A DNA stretch of 64,000 bases from Nocardia uniformis NBRC 13702 (GCF_001613345.1 NZ_BDCE01000057.1:186001-250000), one strand, 5' to 3'. Counted from the first letter of the stretch, positions 50,622-60,176 are shown. The notes: a model not told the origin generated them from the letters alone. Translations and numbers: made by a program.

Positions 50622-53581
50622 ACCTGCTCCGGGCACTCGGCTCATCCAACACCGGTACCGTGACTATCGAAAGCGATCCGCACGCAGTTCAGCGGTTCGT
50701 TGCCCATCGACTGCAACACCGGTCTGATCTGGATGTCGAGCGACTCGCTTTCACAGCGGCTCAGCGAAGTCCGCACTTCCTGACCGCCCAACTTGCCGTC
50801 CACGAAGTTCTCACCGATTCCCGATGGGGCAAGTCCGACATGTGGTCTGACCTGCTCTCGCGAAATCACCAGCGGATATTCAAACTCGCCATTGACCGGC
50901 TGTCGCGGAAGCATCCAGCTAATCGCCCGCTGCTGATAGCGCTGGCGTACTCGGCTGGACATGGACTCCCAATCCACGACGGCGTCTGGCGTGTCGCGGC
51001 TCAAGCCATCGCCAATCTTGAAGGCCCAGCGCCGCAGCCGATTACAGATGACGATATCGGACGATTTATCGATGCCGCCGCCCCATACGTGATCGTCGAC
51101 AATGAGTACGGGCAGACGGTGTATCGATTGGCTCACCGGACCTTCGCGGAGTACTTCACTCGCGACAACCAGCACCGCCCCTCACGCCCGCCTCAGGTGT
51201 CAGCTACGTCGTCAGGATCGTCGGCGAATCCTCGGTGGTTCGTGGCCGCCGATGACAGCGCTCGGGATCTCGCTGTCACGGAAGCGTTGATCAGGACTGC
51301 CGACTGTGCCTTGAAGTCGGCCAATGGCGACAATCCGCACGCTGTCGTCAATCCCTATGTCCGGCAATATCTGTCGATGCATGCTGCGAACGCTGGGGGT
51401 GTGGGATGGAACCTGCTCGGCGATAACGAGAGGATTGTCGAGGTTCTCAACCCTGAACAGATCGGTGCCGACGCCGTCCGGACGGCCTTCGGAAAAATCG
51501 CTCTTCCGCCTCTACTCGAGGCCATTGTCAATGCTCGTGACTGGTTGGGCAAGGTGGACGCGGCGGACTACCCTTTTGCTCTCGGGGTTGCGATGGCCCG
51601 AAATACGGGCCATTACGTCTCAGCGAACGTTTCCTTCAGTCCGACCCTCGTGCACCTTTGCTGGGCCGCTTTGCAACCAAGATTGTCCTTCCGGGATCTA
51701 CCCGGGCATACCGACTCAGTCCTCGCTTTTGCAGTAGTACGCGCCAAGGATTGCCGCACTCTACTCGTGAGTGCCAGCCGAGACCACACCATACGAGTAT
51801 GGGATCCCGCTGCGGGACAACCAATGACGACACTGCTGGGACATTCCGCCGCCGTGACCGCAGTGACCGCCGTCCCTGACCCTCATCGCACGCTGCTGGC
51901 CAGCGCCAGTGACGACGGCACGATCCGTTTGTGGGATCTCGGTAGCGGCCAACCCATAATGATCATCCGCCATCATGGTGGCGAGGTCTCCGCCTTGGTC
52001 GCCGTTCCCTTCGATGATGGTTGCCTGCTAGCAGCTGCCGACGACAAACTAATCCGCGTATGGAATCCCGTCACCGGCCAGCCAATTGGGGTTCTGATTG
52101 GCCATTCCGGTGCGGTAACCGCATTGGCCGTTCTTCCCGATCCGTACCGTAGCATGCTCGTGAGCGCAGGTAGGGACCGGACAATCCGGCTGTGGGACAT
52201 CGTTACTGGCACACTGACCGCTACATTCCCTTCCACGCCCGGACACACCGGCGCAATTTCCGCATTGGCTGTCGTCACTCGATCCAACGGCGAGCGTCAC
52301 CTGATCAGCGCTAGTAAAAGCAATATTTGTGTGTGGGGTACGGGCAGTGATCTGACTCCACTGGCCACGCCAGCAGCTAGTGCCGTCTCGGCATTGGCTT
52401 CCTATCCGGGCGCAGATGGCCGAATTGTCATTGCTGGCGCCAACTTCGGGACAATTTCGCTGTGGGATCCGCTCAGCGGCCAGCGGGGACCTATCGCGGA
52501 ACTGGTCACCTCTCTCGCCGCGAACACGCGGGGAATCACTGCGTTGGCCGCGTTACCGCTGGACGCCGGTGTCACGCTTCTTGCCAGCGCGAGCTACCAA
52601 ACCATTCGACTGTGGAATCCCAGTGCAGGACGAAACGATTCGCTCACACGCTCGAAGTTCAGGCCCAGGGTTTCTGAATTGTCTTTTGCCACCGGCCCGG
52701 ATGGGCGCACTGTGCTGGCCACCGGGGGATATGAAACTGTCGTTCGGTTATGGAGTTTCGATACGGGAGACCATATTGAAACATTGCTCGGCGCCCCAGG
52801 TGACACTACTGACCTCGTTTCAATTTCCACGTCCGACGGTAGCAACTTGCTAGTAAGCGCCAGCTCCGGTGGGGTCATTCGGTTGTGGAATACAACTAGC
52901 GGGCAAGGGGAGTCGATCGTCACCATCGAGGCGACCACCCGAACGGCAACATACCTCGCTGAAGTTTCTGCCGCCGATGGCGGCCGGATGCTCGCGGTCG
53001 GAAATAGCGGAGCAGTTCGATTGTGCCACCTAGATGGACAACCTGCAGGGGCACTGGAAGGTCCCAGCGGGTCGGTCACCGCATTAGCGTCGATGGGATC
53101 GTTGCTGGCCAGCGCTGACGATGCTGGACAACTCCGACTTTGGGATGTGGCGAATCCTATTGATGCCCAGGAACTTTCGGTATGGTCGGGCAAGCCGGGC
53201 GTCATCACCGCACTCGTTTTTCTGCCGTTCACAGATCGGGGTCCGCTCCTTGTAAGCGCTGCAAGAGACGGTATGATTCGGGTGTTCGATCCCACGAACG
53301 GCGCTTCCGGACACCCTGCCGCCAGATTTTCCAGCCATTCCGGGGCAGTCACTGCCCTCGCTGTCCATTCCATCGGAGGGTACAGCCGGACGCTGATCTC
53401 GGCGGGTAGAGACGGGACGATCCGGCTGTGGGATACCGTCACGTGGGCTCTGGTGCGCGTAGTGCCGGTCGATGCACCCGTCGTCGCGATTGCCGTCCAC
53501 GCATCCGGGCATCTCGCCGTTGCGCTCGAAGACGGTATTGTCATGCTCCGGATCGAATTTCAGGCGCTGACCGTCGAATAA
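50579..53581 (+). CDS. STAND helical region and WD40 propellers, C-terminal part of the frameshifted gene
   Basis: About 1000 codons reading on from the caspase-NTPase part in the -1 frame. DINLLRALGSSNTGTVTIES completes the STAND winged-helix/helical region, followed by YRLAHRTFAEYFTR. Then come 13-14 WD40 repeats, each ending in an I-R-L-W-D-like strand (for example RDHTIRVWDPAAG, DDGTIRLWDLGSG, RDRTIRLWDIVTG, RDGTIRLWDTVTW), enough for two seven-bladed propellers. WD40 arrays on STAND proteins act as sensors. The in-frame start at 50426 would use a sequence with no domain meaning, so independent translation is unlikely. Whole gene would be 49200-53581, about 1460 residues. Confidence 0.78.
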   Translation, partial: KSTFDRSNEPTEDINLLRALGSSNTGTVTIESDPHAVQRFVAHRLQHRSDLDVERLAFTAAQRSPHFLTAQLAVHEVLTDSRWGKSDMWSDLLSRNHQRIFKLAIDRLSRKHPANRPLLIALAYSAGHGLPIHDGVWRVAAQAIANLEGPAPQPITDDDIGRFIDAAAPYVIVDNEYGQTVYRLAHRTFAEYFTRDNQHRPSRPPQVSATSSGSSANPRWFVAADDSARDLAVTEALIRTADCALKSANGDNPHAVVNPYVRQYLSMHAANAGGVGWNLLGDNERIVEVLNPEQIGADAVRTAFGKIALPPLLEAIVNARDWLGKVDAADYPFALGVAMARNTGHYVSANVSFSPTLVHLCWAALQPRLSFRDLPGHTDSVLAFAVVRAKDCRTLLVSASRDHTIRVWDPAAGQPMTTLLGHSAAVTAVTAVPDPHRTLLASASDDGTIRLWDLGSGQPIMIIRHHGGEVSALVAVPFDDGCLLAAADDKLIRVWNPVTGQPIGVLIGHSGAVTALAVLPDPYRSMLVSAGRDRTIRLWDIVTGTLTATFPSTPGHTGAISALAVVTRSNGERHLISASKSNICVWGTGSDLTPLATPAASAVSALASYPGADGRIVIAGANFGTISLWDPLSGQRGPIAELVTSLAANTRGITALAALPLDAGVTLLASASYQTIRLWNPSAGRNDSLTRSKFRPRVSELSFATGPDGRTVLATGGYETVVRLWSFDTGDHIETLLGAPGDTTDLVSISTSDGSNLLVSASSGGVIRLWNTTSGQGESIVTIEATTRTATYLAEVSAADGGRMLAVGNSGAVRLCHLDGQPAGALEGPSGSVTALASMGSLLASADDAGQLRLWDVANPIDAQELSVWSGKPGVITALVFLPFTDRGPLLVSAARDGMIRVFDPTNGASGHPAARFSSHSGAVTALAVHSIGGYSRTLISAGRDGTIRLWDTVTWALVRVVPVDAPVVAIAVHASGHLAVALEDGIVMLRIEFQALTVE

Positions 53582-53592
53582 CTGCGGCCCCG

Positions 53593-55161
53593 TTACTGTG
53601 AGTCGGCATCACCCTGTTGGTTCTTTCTACTGCGGTTGACGATGCGTGCAGGGATGCCGTGCTGCTGGCACAACGAGAGCAGACCGCTGCCATCGATCAG
53701 GTTCAATGGTTTGCCATTGGCGAATTTGTAGCTCTCCGGACCGTATCCCGATGTGGTGATCATGATTCCTTTGGTCGCACCTTCATGCTGCACAGTGCCC
53801 CACAAGTCGCGCACATGCGTCGGCTTCACGGTGCCGGTGTAGAGCTTCGCCTGGACGATGAACTTTCCGCCCTTGATCGGGTCCGGGTCGTAGGCTACGC
53901 AATCGACGCCGCGGTCACCACTGGCCTGGTACAGCTTGGTGTCGAATTTCATTCGGGTGAACAGGTTTTGGATGAACGCCTCGAACTCGCTAGGGGTGAG
54001 TTCCAGTAGGTTCGGCCGCTTGTCCAGCTCGGAGATGATATCGACCGGGTCGATTATTCGCGGGTCGGCCATCTTGAAATTCATGACCGGCCGGACCGCG
54101 ACGAGTTCATCAGGATGCGGTGACACGTCAGCGAAGAAGTGCTTCCGCACGCATTGCACGGGGTCGAACTTCGGTTCATCGAGCACCAGCCGAGCGAACT
54201 GCTCTCGGGTTGCGCGCATCGAGATCAGTGGCTGTTCGGTCTGCTGCCCGGTGGCCGGGGAGACCGCACGGAGGACGCCGTTGAATTCGACGGTACTGAT
54301 CAACTCCTCTGCCGACGCTGCGAAGACCTCGCGAACTGTCCGTAGCGCTATCTGGGCCATCACGCGCTGGTACAGCCAGCGAATCTCCTTCACCGGCCGT
54401 GTAGTCGGCTCGATTGCCTTGCGAGCCTTCACATGCCGGAACGATTTGTGCTCGGGTACCACCTCGATCGGAGGCAGGTACCACTCCACCGCCAGGCGCG
54501 CCGACTCTGGGACATAGCCTGCGCGCCGTTCCATCGGGAAGTTGTATGGATATGGCGAGTGCTCGAGCACCATCTCCATGTATCGGCTGACGGCTAAGCG
54601 GTCTCCTTCTCGTAGCCCGGCAACAAGAGAGTCGATACGCGCATTCTCGTCGGCGACCTGCTGCTCGGCCTGCTCCACAGCCGCCTGGTACGCCTGCTGT
54701 TTCTGCGCTACCCGCTGCTGCCGAAGCGATTCCTCGCGCTGATGATCCTGCTGGGCCTGGGCGAACTGCTGCTTTGCGAGGTGGGTTTCTTCCTCGTAGC
54801 GCCGTTTGCCGCCGAACATGCGCGCCAATCCGGTCGGCTCCGGGGGTGTGCTCCACACGGGAGCAGGGCGCGGTGATGCGTCCCATCCGAGATCGAGGGG
54901 CGGCACTTGCACATACCGTCGCAGTGCGCTGAATTCGATGCGTGGATCTCGTCCCAGTGACCCTGCCAACAGGTCTGTCAGCTCCGCCACCTGGTCTTCG
55001 ACCTCGGCGGTCTGCGCGATTGCCTGCTCGTCACGACTGGCCGCTTCGAGCTGCACCTGCTCCCGTTCCAACGCCTTGCGCTCACGCTCCAGCTGTCGGG
55101 CAATGCGCGGGTCAACGTAGCCGTGACCTCCGTACGGATCATAGGGAGAACTGTGCACCAT
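53593..55161 (-). CDS. Mrr-type restriction endonuclease with long coiled coil
   Basis: About 522 residues. Residues 15-65 and 125-190 are Gln/Glu/Arg-rich coiled coil (RIARQLERERKALEREQVQL). A middle domain without a name follows. The last 140 residues are an Mrr-like PD-(D/E)xK nuclease: LTPSEFEAFIQNLFTRMKFD, then GDRGVDCVAYDPD and KFIVQAKLYTG, giving the D...QxK catalytic set, and HEGATKGIMITTSGYGPESY. Mrr enzymes cut modified DNA. The ATG at 55161 has AGGGG at eight bases; a GTG at 55170 is in frame. Convergent with the STAND gene, whose stop is 12 bases away. Next to M48 and TerY-P genes, so part of the defence island. Confidence 0.85.
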   Translation of the reverse strand: MVHSSPYDPYGGHGYVDPRIARQLERERKALEREQVQLEAASRDEQAIAQTAEVEDQVAELTDLLAGSLGRDPRIEFSALRRYVQVPPLDLGWDASPRPAPVWSTPPEPTGLARMFGGKRRYEEETHLAKQQFAQAQQDHQREESLRQQRVAQKQQAYQAAVEQAEQQVADENARIDSLVAGLREGDRLAVSRYMEMVLEHSPYPYNFPMERRAGYVPESARLAVEWYLPPIEVVPEHKSFRHVKARKAIEPTTRPVKEIRWLYQRVMAQIALRTVREVFAASAEELISTVEFNGVLRAVSPATGQQTEQPLISMRATREQFARLVLDEPKFDPVQCVRKHFFADVSPHPDELVAVRPVMNFKMADPRIIDPVDIISELDKRPNLLELTPSEFEAFIQNLFTRMKFDTKLYQASGDRGVDCVAYDPDPIKGGKFIVQAKLYTGTVKPTHVRDLWGTVQHEGATKGIMITTSGYGPESYKFANGKPLNLIDGSGLLSLCQQHGIPARIVNRSRKNQQGDADSQ

Positions 55162-55257
55162 CGGACTCACCCCTGTTCAGCTGATGATCGCTCTAACGCT
55201 AACGCGCACAACAAGTCTCGACAAACATAACGGCTCGGCAGGTTGCGTCGATTAGAG

Positions 55258-56316
55258 TCACATACTCTCTCCGCCTGTTCGATTGTGCTCGTACAGGTAC
55301 CGTTCCAACGCCTGGATGCGGGAAGCACACGACGGATGGCTGTCGAGGAGGTTCGCACGCAGTCCCTCTCGCTTCAGGGCGTCGTCGTGCCCAGCGTGCA
55401 GCCAGCCATAGAGGACTTCGAGTAACGCGGGGCCGTAACCGATTTCCGCGGCCGTCCGGTCAGCGGCCTTCTCTTCGTGTCGGTTGAACCATGCCATGAG
55501 GATCGGAATGGTCCAAAGCAGCACCAGTGCCGGGTGAATGGAGTAGAAGAACCAGGTGATCAACGCCAGCCAGAGGAGAGGAAACAAGCGGACGAGCGGC
55601 ACGATCAGACATCCCGCTGCCTGGCCGCCTGCTCGTCCGGCGACGGCCCCACCCGCCGCACCCAAGGTGACGCTGGTGGCGATTGCGAACGCGAAGTGGG
55701 TGATCGCGAACAGGGCGCGGGTCAGGAGTCGGCCTGGAATCGAATACCAATGCGTCAGCATCCGCGCCCACGAATGTCCGGCGAGGTGGTGGCCTAGTTC
55801 GTGCGCCAGCACCGCCGCGAGCTGGCGCGGCGGGAGTCCGAGCGCTGGTCGGGTAACGGCCACGATATGCCCGGAGGTAGCGAATGCGTTGAGCTCCTTG
55901 GTGTCCTGAACCCAGAGCCGATAGGTGGCGGCTCGAACTCCCGCCGATCGGCACACGGCGTCCCACGCATTGTGCAAGTGCTGTAGCTCGTTCATCGTCG
56001 GCTGACGCAGCCGGAACACCAAGCGCGCGATGGCATACTCAGTCGGCTGAAAGAACACGACGGCACCGGAGGCGATGAAGCAACTCAGTACCGCGAGCAT
56101 GATCGTGTCGTTGGGAGTGGCAAGGGAGGTCAGCAGGCCCACCACTATTACGCTGAGGATGAACCACGGAACGCCGAGGATGAGCGTCACGGCGGTCGAT
56201 AGACGCACACCACGGCGGCGGATCGCGGCCCCCGCCACCGACCGAGCTGTCCCTCCGAAATTGTGCTGAAAACCATTCGGTTCGGGCTCGTTGTACAACC
56301 CGTCCTGCGACGCCAT
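55258..56316 (-). CDS. M48-family membrane metalloprotease
   Basis: 352 residues. Two membrane helices at about 40-62 and 72-90, the M48 substrate-groove motif ELNAFATSGHIVAVTR, the zinc site HELGHH (His172, Glu173, His176), two further helices at about 200-225 and 245-290, then RHEEKAADRTAAEIG carrying the third zinc ligand, and a C-terminal SHPSCASRIQALERYLYEHN as in HtpX. This is the HtpX/Ste24-like family of membrane quality-control proteases. Placement between the TerY-P triad and the Mrr nuclease, all on one strand, is unusual and suggests a role in a stress or defence response. Confidence 0.85.
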   Translation of the reverse strand: MASQDGLYNEPEPNGFQHNFGGTARSVAGAAIRRRGVRLSTAVTLILGVPWFILSVIVVGLLTSLATPNDTIMLAVLSCFIASGAVVFFQPTEYAIARLVFRLRQPTMNELQHLHNAWDAVCRSAGVRAATYRLWVQDTKELNAFATSGHIVAVTRPALGLPPRQLAAVLAHELGHHLAGHSWARMLTHWYSIPGRLLTRALFAITHFAFAIATSVTLGAAGGAVAGRAGGQAAGCLIVPLVRLFPLLWLALITWFFYSIHPALVLLWTIPILMAWFNRHEEKAADRTAAEIGYGPALLEVLYGWLHAGHDDALKREGLRANLLDSHPSCASRIQALERYLYEHNRTGGESM

Positions 56317-56419
56317 CGCGCCCCCATTCGAAATTTGCGCTGCAGTTTCTCAGCCTATCTTGAACAGCCGCTACTCATGGCCGGGACGAGATCATTTCCA
56401 GCGACATCACTGTGCCTTC

Positions 56420-58588
56420 CTATTCGAGTTCGTAGGCATCGCGGGTGATCTTGAACCGGTGACCTCCCGGACGGTTGTCGCGGCATGCGATGCCGTCGTC
56501 CTCGCTCGTGCACGTGTACGGCCCGGCGGTCTTGGTTTCACCGAGAGGAAGTATGGGTCGCTCGGGGGCGGAGAGTGTGTCTGGTGTACAGACGAATCCG
56601 GCGCTGGTTTGGGTAAGTGTGATAGTTCGTCCGTAACCGGGGTCCGCGCATCCCGCCGGATCCGGGGGGATGTAGGTGAATTCCTGTGCGTCGCAGCGAA
56701 CGCCCGCTTCCGGTCCGTCAGGGGCGATCTGACAAGCCACATTTTCTGACGGCGACTGAAACTGCACGGGGGCGGGAATCTCGTCGCGTTGCATGGCGGC
56801 GAAGACCCCCACTGCGGCGGTAGCACAGGCGACCAGGGCGAAGGCGGTCCGCCCGTTACCACGCCGGCGGTGCGATTGGGTGCGCTGCTGGAGTGGAAGT
56901 GCCTGGGGCATCGGCTGTGGTAGCGGCATTCTCGGGCTCGGCGGTGGGTTCGGCGGTGGCGGCCAACTTTCCGTCGGGCGAGCTGCCGGAGTGGCGGGCT
57001 CGCCGTTGTAGGGCTGGTTTGCCGTGGGCGGTTCGCGTCGTGTTCGTGGGACAGGTCTCGGGGTCGTTGCGGGTGGTTGCGGTGGCTTCCGTGCCGCGCC
57101 GGTCTTGTTCTTGTAGAGGTCATGCAGAGCGGCATTGCGCGCGGTGGTGCGGTCGGCCGCAGGAGCTGGTTTCGGAAGTTGTTGAGGCGGAGACAGTGTC
57201 GCTCGGGAGATGGTCGGCGGGGAGTTTCGAGGTGACGCGGGTGTGGATCGGTGAGTCCGGTGCATGTTTTCGGTCAGATCGCGGAACTGGTCGTCATCGA
57301 GAATCCGGAGCAGCCCCGCTCGGTCGAGTTCGATCTGTGGTGTCAGGTTGCTCGAGTAGTCACTGTCGTACAGGGTGATGGTGCCGTTGATGGCGACGCG
57401 CAGGCCCTTCACATCCCGGAGGTATCTGTCGCCGCTCCTGGTCCTCCCCGGATACTGCTTGTGTAGTGCGTCGACGACGTCGCCGTAGGCGACGATCGTG
57501 AAGTCTCCCTTCTTGTAATCGCCCAGGTTGATCAGTGCCACCGCGCCACGCGGTGTCTCAATGATCTTTGTCCAGGTGACGGTCCCGACCACCGTGACGG
57601 GTTGACCTTCCATGTCTCGGAGGACAGCAGCGTCCTCGGCGGCGAAGATCAGTGCCGTTGACACCACATGTCCGTCCGCGGTAGGGAGGGTGCTTCGGCC
57701 TGCGAGGGCGGCGCCGATCTGGGAATACTCGGTCAGGCACGCTGCCCGGAATTTCCGTGTGGAAGCCGAGATTTCGGGCATGGCGGATAGTCGCGTGAAC
57801 AGCTGCGACGAATCTGGGTTGGCGAAATCGGTGGATTCGAACAGCAGGTTCTCGCCGGTGCCACCGAAGTCTTTCCACAGCGAGGGATCTCGTGCGAGGG
57901 CCGCCAACGACAGGTCGATGCATTCGGCAGCGAAGACATCCAGATCGGCGCCGTAGTGGCGGCCCCGGTCGGGATGCTGATAGTTGCGGTGGCCCTGTTC
58001 GATCGAGTCGAGCCCCGCGAGGTTCCGAAGGAACATGCCGTCGTAGTCGATCAACCAGATCTTGTCATCGGGGCGGACCAGGATATTGCCGTGCTGCAGA
58101 TCGCCATGCGCGGCGTCACGAGCCCGTAGAGCAGCCACAGCTTCGCGAATCCGCCTGCGGACGGTGTCGATTCGGTGCGGGTCTGGTGCTTCGGCCCAGT
58201 CCTCGAGCCACACGCCCAGCGGCAATCCATCGACCCATTGCATGCGGACCGTCGGAAAGGTGTTGCCGTTCACGATGATTCCGTCATCGAGATACTTCAC
58301 CGGCACCAGAAAGTCGAGATCGGAGTTTCCGGTGATGAAGGCGTCAATGTGTCCGTAGCGGTGTAGGAGTCCGCGGTCGGTGCCATCACTGCGGTGAAAG
58401 CAGCGAACGGCCCATTGACGACCGCCGCAGTCGATCCGAAAGGTTGCGGCGAATCCGCCCGAGGCCACGGTCGGCAAGTTCAGCAGGTTCGTGCGCGCGA
58501 CGCCGCCGCGCAGCACCGGATCATTTCTGAACGCCAGCGTCGGATTCTGCACTGCGAGTTGATATTCGCGCAGCGAGGGGTATTTCAT
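56420..58588 (-). CDS. TerY-P triad kinase with OB-like region, membrane anchor and DUF6636-like external domain
   Basis: 722 residues. Kinase domain at 40-230: HGDLQHGNILV with catalytic Asp163 and Asn168, and DYDGMF with metal-binding Asp181. A beta-barrel (OB-like) region is at about 325-430: VTVVGTVTWTKIIETPRGAV, FTIVAYGDVVDAL, VKGLRVAINGTITLYDSD. Then a 150-residue Pro-rich linker, a membrane helix at about 582-600 (AFALVACATAAVGVFAAM), and a Cys-rich outer domain with VQFQSPSENVACQI and GHRFKITRDAYEL, resembling DUF6636. TerY-P kinases normally are cytosolic with an OB-fold; the transmembrane sensor half is unusual. The ATG overlaps the PP2C stop (ATGA). Confidence 0.82.
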   Translation of the reverse strand: MKYPSLREYQLAVQNPTLAFRNDPVLRGGVARTNLLNLPTVASGGFAATFRIDCGGRQWAVRCFHRSDGTDRGLLHRYGHIDAFITGNSDLDFLVPVKYLDDGIIVNGNTFPTVRMQWVDGLPLGVWLEDWAEAPDPHRIDTVRRRIREAVAALRARDAAHGDLQHGNILVRPDDKIWLIDYDGMFLRNLAGLDSIEQGHRNYQHPDRGRHYGADLDVFAAECIDLSLAALARDPSLWKDFGGTGENLLFESTDFANPDSSQLFTRLSAMPEISASTRKFRAACLTEYSQIGAALAGRSTLPTADGHVVSTALIFAAEDAAVLRDMEGQPVTVVGTVTWTKIIETPRGAVALINLGDYKKGDFTIVAYGDVVDALHKQYPGRTRSGDRYLRDVKGLRVAINGTITLYDSDYSSNLTPQIELDRAGLLRILDDDQFRDLTENMHRTHRSTPASPRNSPPTISRATLSPPQQLPKPAPAADRTTARNAALHDLYKNKTGAARKPPQPPATTPRPVPRTRREPPTANQPYNGEPATPAARPTESWPPPPNPPPSPRMPLPQPMPQALPLQQRTQSHRRRGNGRTAFALVACATAAVGVFAAMQRDEIPAPVQFQSPSENVACQIAPDGPEAGVRCDAQEFTYIPPDPAGCADPGYGRTITLTQTSAGFVCTPDTLSAPERPILPLGETKTAGPYTCTSEDDGIACRDNRPGGHRFKITRDAYELE

Positions 58589-59289
58589 GGCGTTACCACG
58601 CAGATCGTCGTATCGTCGTTGTCCAGGCCGGATTGGGAGCGGGCTTTGGTCACCCATTCGGCGAACAGGTCGGCGGTTCTGGCTGTACAGGGCGCCATGT
58701 CTACCTGTTGGTCTTGGGCGTGCGACCGCAGCAGGTACTTCGCTAAGGCGTCGGATGCCAGGATGAAGACATCGCCAGGTTCGAATGCACCTTCCTTGCG
58801 CCACAATGCGGTACGAAACGATTCGTCGCCTGCCAGCGTGCTCACCAACGGCGGGAACCGGTCGAAAAGCTCCCAGTTGCCGAGCGGACCGGCGCGCACC
58901 AATCGAGCTTCTCGGAGGTGGAGCAGACATGAATCACCTACCGCTACCGCCCGGTACCGCCGTGCCGCAAGATTGATATCGAGCCCCACGAACGTGGCGG
59001 CACCACCGCGCTTGAGCTTTTCCGTTGCATGCCAGGGCAACCCCGGCCTGACCACCTCGCGCAGCCACTGTTCGCGCAACGCCGCCAGTTCGTTGGTCTC
59101 GAACGGATCCACATGTTCACCGACATAGGCGTGTACCAAGATCTCCGCCCAGATCTCGGGGCGTGCCGATGTGGCAGCTCCATCCGCTACAGCGAACCGG
59201 TACAAACCCGCGCCGGCACGGTCGTCGTTGTCGCCAGGATCGCGGCCGTCCTTGGCGACCGATCCCAGTACGGCCGGCACCGCGAGCAT
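58585..59289 (-). CDS. PP2C-family phosphatase of the TerY-P triad
   Basis: 234 residues with PP2C landmarks: GDNDDRAGAGLYRFAVADGA (metal-binding D-G), RYRAVAVGDSCLLHLREARL, FILASDALAKYLL, and the terminal NDDTTICVV metal-binding motif. Near-minimal size for the family, no regulatory domain. The start shares one base with the VWA stop (TGATG) and its stop overlaps the kinase start, so the triad is made in strict stoichiometry. It should antagonise the neighbouring kinase by dephosphorylating the same target. Confidence 0.88.
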   Translation of the reverse strand: MLAVPAVLGSVAKDGRDPGDNDDRAGAGLYRFAVADGAATSARPEIWAEILVHAYVGEHVDPFETNELAALREQWLREVVRPGLPWHATEKLKRGGAATFVGLDINLAARRYRAVAVGDSCLLHLREARLVRAGPLGNWELFDRFPPLVSTLAGDESFRTALWRKEGAFEPGDVFILASDALAKYLLRSHAQDQQVDMAPCTARTADLFAEWVTKARSQSGLDNDDTTICVVTP

Positions 59290-60176
59290 CAGACGTCCTC
59301 GGTGCCTTCGGGGCGGTCTGTGCCGTCGGTCAATTCCTTCAAGCCTGTTGGTGTCACCGAACGGGTGCCGATGTCGAGAAAGTCGATCACCGAGGTGGCA
59401 TCCGCGTTGTACAAGAACCCGCGCGCACCCGCGGTGACCGTGTAGCCCATGCTCGCCGCTGCCTCCAGCATCGACGACGGAAGCTCGCTGGATAGCTCAT
59501 ACAACATCTTCGCGTTCGAATCCGGAAGTCCCGCAACGGAACTCGGGAACAGGACCGGCTGGTTCGTCAATCCCGACAGGTGCACGTTGAACACCAATGC
59601 CTTTCCATCGTCGGTGCCCAGGTCGTGAATGCGTGCTCCGACATCGCGGGGATCGCCGTCGGTGGACGCCCCGTCGGTCACATTGATCACGATCGGCGGG
59701 AAGCTCGTTGGGTGGGATGTGCACCACGCCTTCACCACTGGTTCGAGTGTGGTGAAGGCGGCCACCATTGGTGTCATGCCATTCGTTTCCGCATCTACCC
59801 AGACCGGCATTTTCTGCTGCATCGACACCACACCCCCAGCGCCGTCGGGCACACGCCTGGTCATCGTATCCACCCGCAGCGGATTCTCCGCCACCTGAGA
59901 AACAGGCAAACACGCCTGATCGCGGCTGCTTCCGTGCAGGACGGGTGTCACGTCCGCGCCGTACCCGAATACGCCGAGCTCGAAGTAGTCATAGACCCGC
60001 TCATCACCGCGACTGCACAGCAGTACCGCGTTCCCCAACATGTTGTTCACCGCGTCTGCGAGGGCCTCCGCCTTCGATTTCCCGGTCTGCGCCCACGGAT
60101 CCTTCATCGAGAAGGACTGATCGATCGCGAACAACAACAGTGCCGGCTGCCGCCGGTTGATCTCCGCCGAGTACAT
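59289..60176 (-). CDS. TerY-like VWA-domain protein
   Basis: 295 residues. The von Willebrand A domain has LLLFAIDQSFSM (MIDAS D19-x-S21-x-S23), GMTPMVAAF with the MIDAS Thr, and VINVTDGASTDGD with the second Asp. This is the composition of TerY, the metal-binding partner of the TerY-P triad (VWA, PP2C, kinase), known for stress resistance and reported by Gao et al. 2020 as an antiviral module. GGAT-type weak ribosome site. First gene of the triad operon; the divergent helicase starts 368 bases away. Confidence 0.88.
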   Translation of the reverse strand: MYSAEINRRQPALLLFAIDQSFSMKDPWAQTGKSKAEALADAVNNMLGNAVLLCSRGDERVYDYFELGVFGYGADVTPVLHGSSRDQACLPVSQVAENPLRVDTMTRRVPDGAGGVVSMQQKMPVWVDAETNGMTPMVAAFTTLEPVVKAWCTSHPTSFPPIVINVTDGASTDGDPRDVGARIHDLGTDDGKALVFNVHLSGLTNQPVLFPSSVAGLPDSNAKMLYELSSELPSSMLEAAASMGYTVTAGARGFLYNADATSVIDFLDIGTRSVTPTGLKELTDGTDRPEGTEDV

